Assembly: GCA_030037775.1 (NCBI GenBank)
Contig: JASHQB010000087.1
Coordinates: 1 to 40,646, forward strand
From: Candidatus Acidiferrales bacterium
GTDB lineage: Bacteria > Acidobacteriota > Terriglobia > Acidiferrales > UBA7541
Direction of reading: 5' to 3'
Length of the DNA stretch: 40,646 bases
The first letter of the stretch is position 1, and each line of letters starts with the position of its first letter. The notes beneath the pieces were generated by a model. That model was not told where the DNA came from, did no database searches, and worked only from the letters and a program-made list of their open reading frames with translations. A program made the position numbers and the translations under genes. Shown here one piece after another: positions 34,328-40,646 of this stretch.

Positions 34328-35173
34328 TTAAACCTGGTTCGCGCCGTCCTTCCGCAAATATCTCGCCCCATGACGGTACAGACCTGCCGTCGGCAGCGCG
34401 CGCACGTGAATCACCACCGCCGGAACGAAAACATTCGCCATCCCCGGCGTATACGGCACCGCTACTTCCACCTGCGATCCTTCGTGATATCGATTTTTCG
34501 TGCGGAACGCGATTCCCTGCCGCGAAACGTTTTCGCACACGGCCATCTCTTCCGTGCCCGGCTTTTGTCGCACGCACGCCGTAAGCCGCGTTTCATACCG
34601 CGTCGTCTCCCGTTCGGGCGACGTGCTCCCGGCTCCTGTGCCCTGGCGCGATTCCGGCGCGCCCGAGCGCGAAATGGATTCCAGCGGCTGCTTCCAGATC
34701 GTCGGCGCTTCGCACATCCGGCACTGCCGCGCGAACAGGTGATTCGCCTCGAACTCCTTCAGTTCACGCGAATCCAGGTAGGCCAGCTCCTGGCACTTGC
34801 AATGCGAGCATTCCACCAGCAGCCGCACCACCGCATCGGCTGCCTTCTCTGGTGCCGGAAACTCGATGCCCCAGAAATCCAGATTCGGGTCCACAAACGA
34901 TACGCCGTAGTCGCCGCCGTTCGTCGTCTCTCGCTCGCACGCCACCACGCGCACTTCCGCCTGCCGGATGGATCCATCGGTCACGCGCCGCCGCACCGTC
35001 ACCGCTTGCCCCACACGAAGTTTATGGCTCAGTGCGACCAGCGCGCCGTGGCGATTCACCACCACCGTTCTTGCCGTTTCCAGGAAAGGCTTCCCTTCCG
35101 CGTCCGTGCCCATGGCTTCGAGCGTAAATGAGATGGAGATGCGGTCGCTTCGGCGGTTGCTCGGCGAATCCAT
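34328..35173 (-). CDS. Double PilZ-domain protein with a cysteine-rich centre
   Basis: 281 residues. The N-terminal PilZ-like half has RRSDR but a degenerate second motif (VNRHGAL). A middle segment carries CSHCKC and, about 30 residues later, CRMC, resembling a zinc ribbon. The C-terminal PilZ domain has both c-di-GMP motifs, RYETR and NVSRQG. One functional and one degenerate c-di-GMP site is therefore likely. AAGGGG precedes the ATG. The target is unknown; proximity to chemosensory operons suggests motility or surface control. Confidence 0.82.
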   Translation of the reverse strand: MDSPSNRRSDRISISFTLEAMGTDAEGKPFLETARTVVVNRHGALVALSHKLRVGQAVTVRRRVTDGSIRQAEVRVVACERETTNGGDYGVSFVDPNLDFWGIEFPAPEKAADAVVRLLVECSHCKCQELAYLDSRELKEFEANHLFARQCRMCEAPTIWKQPLESISRSGAPESRQGTGAGSTSPERETTRYETRLTACVRQKPGTEEMAVCENVSRQGIAFRTKNRYHEGSQVEVAVPYTPGMANVFVPAVVIHVRALPTAGLYRHGARYLRKDGANQV

Positions 35174-35276
35174 AACGCCCCTTTTTTGACGATCAGGAAA
35201 CCGTGTTTAAAGCTACCATAGGGCCGGGCGCTTCCCGCGGGCACCTCACGTCGAGTTTCCGAGGCGGAAATATCCT

Positions 35277-36566
35277 CTACAGCGTCTCGAAGGGATGCTC
35301 GAGCGACGCGCTTCGCCCGGTAAACAGCTTCGCGCCGTCCTCGGTGATGTGCATGCAATCCTCGATTCGCACGCCAAATTCACCGCGAATGTAAATCCCC
35401 GGCTCATCGCTGAAGCTCATGCGCGGCTCCAACTTGATCCGATCGCCGCCGACCAGGTATGGCCATTCGTGCCCGTCCATTCCGATGCCATGACCCAGCC
35501 GGTGCCCGAAGTATTTGTATCCCGGACCGTAGCCTGCATCCTCAATCACTTTGCGCGCCACTGCGTCCACCGACTGCGCCTCCACGCCCGGCCGCGCCTG
35601 CGCCAGCGCCGCCGCCTGCGCTCGCTGAACGATCTCGAACACCTTTTTCATTTTGTCCGTCGGCGTGCCCAACACGAATGTCCGGCTGATATCCGAATTG
35701 TAGCCTTCCACGCTGCAGCCGCCGTCCATGAGCAGGATCGTTCCCTCTTCCACCTTCTGCGGCTCAATCGAGCCGTGCGGAAGCGCGGAATAGGGCCCCA
35801 CTTGCACCCCCGCTTCGCCGGCGAAGCCCTGTTGCGTGTGCGCGTCGGAAACCATCCGCGCAAAATCCTGCTGCGTCATTCCCGGTTGCAGCGAGCGCCA
35901 CGCCGCCTCGTACGCCTTGATCGTCACCGTGTTAGCCAGTTGCAGCAGATCGATTTCGTGCTGCGTCTTGTGCATACGGCATCCTGCGGTCACCGGCGTC
36001 GCGCTCGTAAACGTCACCCCCGGCGCTGCATGTCCCACGCCGTCGCTGTTCACGAACCACACCGTCTCCTCGATCCCGATGCGCCCATTCGCGATGCCGC
36101 GATCTTTCAGGCCCTGCGCCGCCCGCTCGTACGGGCTTTCGTTCTCCTGCCAGATGCGCATGTCCGGGTTCCCCGCGAACGGCCCGCGGTTGATCTGCTC
36201 CCGCGCCCGATCCTCTTCGAATCCCGGGCAAACGAAAAACGCCTCGCCCTTCGCCGGGATGATCAGCGTGAATGTCCGTTCGCTCAGCCACCAGTCGATG
36301 TTCGCAAAGTATTTCATCGACGTTCCACCGATCAGCATGATCGCGTCGATGCTGTTTTCCTGCATCAAACGCCGCGCCCGCTCCACGCGCTCCTGACGCT
36401 CGGCCACGCTGATCGGCCGCGCCTGGTCGCGCATCGACTTCAATGCCGCAATCGCCGGCGCCAAATTTCCGCATCCCGGCGCTTCCTGCGGCAACGCCAG
36501 CCGAGACGCCAGCGGCGCTCCTGCGGCAAGTCCTGCAACTTCGAAAAATTTTCGGCGAGAAATCAT
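35277..36566 (-). CDS. Tat-exported M24 family metallopeptidase (Xaa-Pro aminopeptidase-like)
   Basis: 429 residues. The N-terminus SRRKFFEVAGLAAGAPLAS is a twin-arginine (Tat) signal, so the folded metalloenzyme is likely exported to the periplasm. After a creatinase-like N-terminal domain, the pita-bread catalytic domain shows the five metal ligands of the family: Asp in LLMDGGCSVEGYNSDISRTF (two), His in GHRLGHGIGMDGHE, and Glu in FSDEPGIYI and VRIEDCMHI. These enzymes remove N-terminal residues before proline or cleave related dipeptides. GGAGGG precedes the ATG. It is a single gene. Confidence 0.9.
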   Translation of the reverse strand: MISRRKFFEVAGLAAGAPLASRLALPQEAPGCGNLAPAIAALKSMRDQARPISVAERQERVERARRLMQENSIDAIMLIGGTSMKYFANIDWWLSERTFTLIIPAKGEAFFVCPGFEEDRAREQINRGPFAGNPDMRIWQENESPYERAAQGLKDRGIANGRIGIEETVWFVNSDGVGHAAPGVTFTSATPVTAGCRMHKTQHEIDLLQLANTVTIKAYEAAWRSLQPGMTQQDFARMVSDAHTQQGFAGEAGVQVGPYSALPHGSIEPQKVEEGTILLMDGGCSVEGYNSDISRTFVLGTPTDKMKKVFEIVQRAQAAALAQARPGVEAQSVDAVARKVIEDAGYGPGYKYFGHRLGHGIGMDGHEWPYLVGGDRIKLEPRMSFSDEPGIYIRGEFGVRIEDCMHITEDGAKLFTGRSASLEHPFETL

Positions 36567-36749
36567 TCGGCTGGCCCTCCGCGCACGGAATCATACGCGC
36601 CTTTGGCCCTCGGAGAACCACTTTTTGAAGGTAACTCGATCCGACCGTAGAGACTCGCACGGGTAATGACTTGCGGGCAACTACGCAGCATGCGAAAATC
36701 AGTGTTCCAAGTACCCGCCAACGGCCAAAGCATCGCGCAATTAGCCCGT

Positions 36750-36824
36750 GGCGATATCGTCTAAAGGTTAGGACGGAGCCCTCTCAAGGCTCAAATCCGG
36801 GTTCGAGTCCCGGTATCGCTACCA
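36750..36824 (+). tRNA. tRNA-Glu (anticodon CTC)
   Basis: The cloverleaf can be drawn by eye: acceptor GGCGATA/TATCGCT with one G-U pair, D-arm GTCT...AGGAC, anticodon stem GAGCC/GGCTC with loop CTCTCAA (anticodon CTC at 36783-36785, reading GAG), T-arm CCGGG-TTCGAGT-CCCGG, discriminator A and an encoded CCA. The D-arm TCGTCTAAAGG resembles bacterial tRNA-Glu. It lies 100 bases from the end of the glucan synthase-like gene. Confidence 0.95.
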
Positions 36825-36924
36825 TCTCTACCGGAAGCCCCGTAACGCTCCTGAGTTTTCTTCTTTGGGATAACTTGAAGTGGTCTCTGTGGCTTTTCGA
36901 TTTTTGGGTTTCGACTTTCCATTC

Positions 36925-39900
36925 TCACGTATCGCTGCGATGATGCTCCGCCGCCAGATTCACCGCTGGCTTGGCCGTCGCAGCCGAAGCCCGCGCCGGC
37001 TCCGCAACCTCCGCCCCTGCCGCGCCCACGTGTCCATGCACCGCCGACGCCTCCGTCAGCCGTTCCTTCTGCTCCACGCTCAACAGCGCATGCGCGTCCA
37101 CCACCGCCTTGTCCATTTTCTCCAGCTTCCACAGCCGCGGGAATTTTTCGTGCAGCAGACGCTCCGTCGCTTCCACCAGCGGCTCGGCGTGGAAACGCCT
37201 CTGCATCGGCGCGTCGCACAGCACGTTCGCCACCGCCAGCAAAATCATTCCCTGATGATGCGCCATCCAGCAGCGCACCAGTTCGTACTGTTTTCCTTCG
37301 CCCACGCGCGAAGTCGTGAAGTCCGCCGACTCGAAAAATCCATAGGCGCCCACCCAACCCATCTCTTTCATCCGCCGCAGATTTTTCCCCGCGCCCGCCG
37401 CGTCCACCAGCAGACCCAGGAACGTCGAATACGGCGATATGACCAGCTCCTGCGTGCTCGTCCGGTTCATCGCCAGCCCCGGCACTCCAAACGCGTGATA
37501 GCGGTAAAATCCATCCGGGTTCTTGTCGATGCACGAACTCTCCGATATGCCCCACGGCACCGCGGCCTTTCGCGTGTAATCCTGCTGCGCCCGCACCGCG
37601 CCCTGCCCGCTGCGCTCAAAAATCGTGTTGGGATAGCTTTTCATCCACAGCGCTGGCAGCAGGTACTCGAACATCGTCCCGCTCCACGACAAAATCACGC
37701 GATGCCGTTTGTACAGCGCGTGCGGCCGCCTCAGTTGCAGCCACGTCTCCTGCGGAATTTCGCCCTTGGCCACGGCCACGAACACCGCCGCGCGCGCCTC
37801 CGACGCGAACACGTCGTAGTAATAATCCAGCAAGCAGTTGTGCTCCACGTCGTAGCCAATAGAAACCGCTTTCTTCCGCGCATTGTAGAAGAAACCGAAA
37901 TCCATCTCCTGCGTCCACTTCTCCGCGGTCGCTGCGATCGCTTCCAGATTCCCGCGCACCTCCCGGCAAATCTCCGCTGAATTTGCCAGCCGCATCCCTA
38001 CGGACTCCGCCATCGCGCGCGTCTCTCCGTCCAGTCCCGGCTGCGCCAACAATTCCTTCAGACGCGCCTGCAGCTCCACATTCGCGTTCACCGCAGACTC
38101 CAGCGTGAGTCCGTTGACCCCCGCATCGCTCGAAATTTCGAACGCTCGCAGATACTTCGCCACCTCCGGCAAAACCCACGGAGTGAAGTCCTGCACCATT
38201 TTTCCCAGCTGATGCAGCCGCGCCGACAATTCGTGCGCCCACCACCGCCCTTCCTCCGCGATCTTCGCCTCAGCCAGCTCCATCTCCAGCATCGCCACGT
38301 CCGCTTCCAGTCCATGCACCAGGTCCAGCCACATCGCGTCGCCGCTCATCTTCGCGCGCGTTCTCAGCTTCATCTCCTCAATGCGCGCCGCCATTCGCTC
38401 GTGCTTCTTCTCCTTGGGCAGAAACCCCGCAATCAGCTCCAAATGGTCTTCCAGCCCGCGCCACAGCGCTTCCTGAAAGATCGGCGCCTTCGCCGCTTCC
38501 CCGCAGCCATTCTTCAGCGTCCACAAACAGCAAACCAGGTTCCCGTTGTCCACCGTGGAAATAAACCGCGGCGTCAGCGGCTCCAGCGTCTTGGTGTTGT
38601 ACCAGTTGTATAAATGCCCGTTCGATTTCGCCAGTCGCTCCATCGTCTCGAACGTTTTTTGCGTCGTCGCGATGAATTCCCGCAGCGTCACAAATCCCAA
38701 GTCGTACGCCGCCAGCCGCGCGTTCAACAAAAATCCCAAGTTGGTCGTCGATATTTGATGTGCCGCGAACGGCGCCGCCTCTTGCACGATGTCCGGAATC
38801 AGCCAATTCTCTTCCGCGGTGCTGTACTGCCGGAAAAAACGCCACGTGCGCAGCGCTGCGCCGCGCAGCATGGCGTGGTCCTTCTCGCCAAGCGGCGTCA
38901 CTCCTGAGCGGTAAGGCTGGTTCAGCCAACGGCAGATCGGCTTCGAGGATGCCCACAGCGCCAGAAACGGCAGCGCAATCGCCAAAGACGTCGGCCGGAA
39001 CGCCCCAATCACCACTGCGATGCTGAACGACAGCAGTGGCATCCACTCCATGTAGCTTTCCACCGGCGACTGCTTCTTGTGCGCCGCGATCTCCGCTTCC
39101 GCGGCCGTTTCCCATTCCAGCATTCGCCGCCGCGTGATCATCACTCGGATCACCGTCCGCACCACCGCGTCCATGGTCACGACCCCCTGGTAGCATAGAA
39201 ACGTGATGCGGAAAAACAGCCGCTCCGTCGCGTTCACCAGGTCCGCGCCGAAGTTTTTCCAGAACGCCGTTGTGAATCGCTGCGGGCCCGCTCGGATGAT
39301 CGAAACGAGAAACGGAAAATACGTTGGAAACGCCACCACCGCCAGCACCGCCAGCGTCCAATACACCACGTTGCCGGGGAAGAACAGCCAGATCCCCAGC
39401 AGCAGAAGGAACGTCGCGAACTCCGTCACGCTGCGGCGCAGATTGTCGATGATCTCCCAACGCGAAAGCAGGCTCAGCGGATTGCGCACAATCTTCCCGA
39501 AATAATCCGGCACGCGCGGCAGCAGCCACAGAATGATCTGCCAGTCGCCGCGCACCCAGCGATGCTTCCGCCGGCTGTACGCGCTGAAGTGCGAAGGATA
39601 ATCGTCCACCACTTCCACGTCCGAGAGCAGACCGGCTCGCGCGTACGCCCCTTCGATCAGGTCATGGCTCAGCAGCGTATTGATCGGGAATCGGTGTTCC
39701 AGCGCCTGCTGAAACACTTCCACCTCGTAGATGCCTTTGCCTGTGAAAATCCCCTCGCCAAAAAGGTCCTGATAAACATCGGAAACCGCCCGCGCGTAAA
39801 TGTCGAATCCCGTATCTCCCGAAAAAATCGCCGCCAGCCGTGAACGCGCCGCCGAATGAATGCTGATTTCCACGCGCGGCTGCAAAATGCCATAGCCCTC

Positions 39901-40646
39901 CACTACCTTGTTCGTCGCCGGGTCGATCACCGCGCGGTTCAGGGGATGCGCCAGCGCGCCAACCATTTTGCGCGCCGCGCCCCGCGGCAGCTGCGTATCC
40001 GCGTCCAGCGTAATCACGTACTTGATCTTCCGCGCGGCAAGGTCGCCGGTCTTGAGCGTGAAGCCGTTTTCCTGCCCCAGCAGCAGCCGGTTGAAATCCA
40101 GCAGCTTTCCGCGCTTCCTTTCCCAGCCCATCCACATTTTTTCCGTCGGGTTATACGCGCGGTTCCGATGGAAATGAAAAAATGAATCCCTCCCGTCCTT
40201 CGCGTATTTCTCATTCAGCTTTTGGATCAGCTCCGCGCACAGCGGCGCCAGCCGGTCCTTTTCGTCGAACTGCTTCACGGAATCCGGCGGATCGGTGATC
40301 AGCGCAAAGTAAAGATTGGCGTCGCGGTTCGCCAGATATCTCACTTCCAGGTCGTTCACGGCCTTCCGCGTCTGCTCTTCGCTGATCAGCAGCGTCGGAA
40401 TCGCCACCACCGTCGCGTATTCCTCGGGAATGCCTTGCGAAAAATCCATCTTCGGCAGCGCCCGCGGAGAAACAAACTGCGTCGAAAGCGTGTTCACTGT
40501 CGCTACCGCGCACTCCAGCGCCGGCAGCAGGAACAGCAAGAGCTCCACCGAGCCGGGCAGCTTCCCGTGCGCCAGAATCAGCACCAGCGCGATCACCGCC
40601 ATGGTCATCAGCTCGATGCCCATCAGGTAAACCAAATCAGCCGATC
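36925..40646 (-). CDS. Cyclic beta-1,2-glucan synthase-like protein, 5' end beyond window, lacking a GH94 domain
   Basis: About 1240 C-terminal residues are visible, open to the right edge. Membrane helices (MGIELMTMAVIALVLILAHG) precede a GT84-type glycosyltransferase region with ITLDADTQLPRG, LLSHDLIEGAYAR and YSRRKHRWVRGDWQ, then further membrane helices. A helical region leads to a glucoamylase-like domain (GH189-type transglycosylase) with SWSGTMFEYLLPALWM, SESSCIDKNPDGFYRYHAFG and RCWMAHHQGMILLAVANVL. In full-length enzymes a GH94 phosphorylase domain follows; here the protein ends in an Ala-rich tail (AKPAVNLAAEHHRSDT) and a stop. It is probably an inner-membrane enzyme making periplasmic beta-glucan. 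Confidence 0.85.
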   Translation of the reverse strand, partial: SADLVYLMGIELMTMAVIALVLILAHGKLPGSVELLLFLLPALECAVATVNTLSTQFVSPRALPKMDFSQGIPEEYATVVAIPTLLISEEQTRKAVNDLEVRYLANRDANLYFALITDPPDSVKQFDEKDRLAPLCAELIQKLNEKYAKDGRDSFFHFHRNRAYNPTEKMWMGWERKRGKLLDFNRLLLGQENGFTLKTGDLAARKIKYVITLDADTQLPRGAARKMVGALAHPLNRAVIDPATNKVVEGYGILQPRVEISIHSAARSRLAAIFSGDTGFDIYARAVSDVYQDLFGEGIFTGKGIYEVEVFQQALEHRFPINTLLSHDLIEGAYARAGLLSDVEVVDDYPSHFSAYSRRKHRWVRGDWQIILWLLPRVPDYFGKIVRNPLSLLSRWEIIDNLRRSVTEFATFLLLLGIWLFFPGNVVYWTLAVLAVVAFPTYFPFLVSIIRAGPQRFTTAFWKNFGADLVNATERLFFRITFLCYQGVVTMDAVVRTVIRVMITRRRMLEWETAAEAEIAAHKKQSPVESYMEWMPLLSFSIAVVIGAFRPTSLAIALPFLALWASSKPICRWLNQPYRSGVTPLGEKDHAMLRGAALRTWRFFRQYSTAEENWLIPDIVQEAAPFAAHQISTTNLGFLLNARLAAYDLGFVTLREFIATTQKTFETMERLAKSNGHLYNWYNTKTLEPLTPRFISTVDNGNLVCCLWTLKNGCGEAAKAPIFQEALWRGLEDHLELIAGFLPKEKKHERMAARIEEMKLRTRAKMSGDAMWLDLVHGLEADVAMLEMELAEAKIAEEGRWWAHELSARLHQLGKMVQDFTPWVLPEVAKYLRAFEISSDAGVNGLTLESAVNANVELQARLKELLAQPGLDGETRAMAESVGMRLANSAEICREVRGNLEAIAATAEKWTQEMDFGFFYNARKKAVSIGYDVEHNCLLDYYYDVFASEARAAVFVAVAKGEIPQETWLQLRRPHALYKRHRVILSWSGTMFEYLLPALWMKSYPNTIFERSGQGAVRAQQDYTRKAAVPWGISESSCIDKNPDGFYRYHAFGVPGLAMNRTSTQELVISPYSTFLGLLVDAAGAGKNLRRMKEMGWVGAYGFFESADFTTSRVGEGKQYELVRCWMAHHQGMILLAVANVLCDAPMQRRFHAEPLVEATERLLHEKFPRLWKLEKMDKAVVDAHALLSVEQKERLTEASAVHGHVGAAGAEVAEPARASAATAKPAVNLAAEHHRSDT

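Noticed and set aside
1..40646. CRISPR arrays, insertion sequences, integrases, prophage genes or rRNA
   Set aside because: No regular direct repeats, transposase or integrase motifs, terminal inverted repeats or rRNA segments were seen on reading the window.

Overview
High-GC bacterial chromosome window with tightly packed, overlapping genes. The gene content (PATAN/DUF4388 response regulator, PilZ proteins, long TonB-like and chemosensory operons, cyclic glucan synthase relative) suggests a soil-type, probably acidobacterial, Gram-negative organism. That placement is an inference from gene types and not from a phylogenetic marker.

Layout. (1) 1-4683, minus strand: trpC-trpF-trpB-trpA-tyrA followed by the start of a 3-oxoacid CoA-transferase subunit A that runs off the left edge. 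The genes are chained by short gaps or overlaps and sit behind a recognisable TTGACA-type promoter at 4757-4786. (2) 4823-8568: a family 5 uracil-DNA glycosylase (+), a DoxX membrane protein (-), and a three-gene betaine/osmoprotectant-type ABC importer (+). (3) 8565-21183, minus strand: a PilZ protein, then a 12-kb chemosensory operon. In transcription order it encodes an unknown 581-aa protein, CheY, CheW, MCP, CheR, a hybrid CheA with two Hpt domains and a receiver, CheB, two more CheW proteins, a pseudo-receiver-PATAN protein and a receiver-coiled-coil protein. CheA features and the PATAN protein point to a type IV pilus (Chp/Tfp) class system. (4) 21427-24904, minus strand: a soluble GAF/PAS sensor kinase and its NtrC-type sigma-54 activator. 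(5) 25453-33540, plus strand: a second, differently built chemosensory operon encoding a small secreted TonB-domain protein, MCP, CheW, CheR, CheA, CheB, CheY and CheX. (6) 33582-36566, minus strand: an unrecognised 235-aa protein, a double PilZ protein with a zinc-ribbon-like centre, and a Tat-exported M24 peptidase. (7) tRNA-Glu(CTC) at 36750-36824, and a cyclic beta-glucan synthase-like gene that enters from the right edge and stops without a GH94 phosphorylase domain.

Most interesting reading: the sigma-54 activator sits between two complete chemosensory operons that diverge from it. Each operon is preceded by a -24/-12 (sigma-54) promoter-like sequence. About 120-190 bp further upstream each has copies of a GTGAGAC/GTCTCAC element, as tandem and inverted half-sites at 21348-21409 and as a perfect 13-bp palindrome plus a half-site at 25229-25274. 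This suggests that one kinase/activator pair co-regulates two chemosensory arrays. No pilus, flagellar, mobile-element or CRISPR genes are visible in the window.
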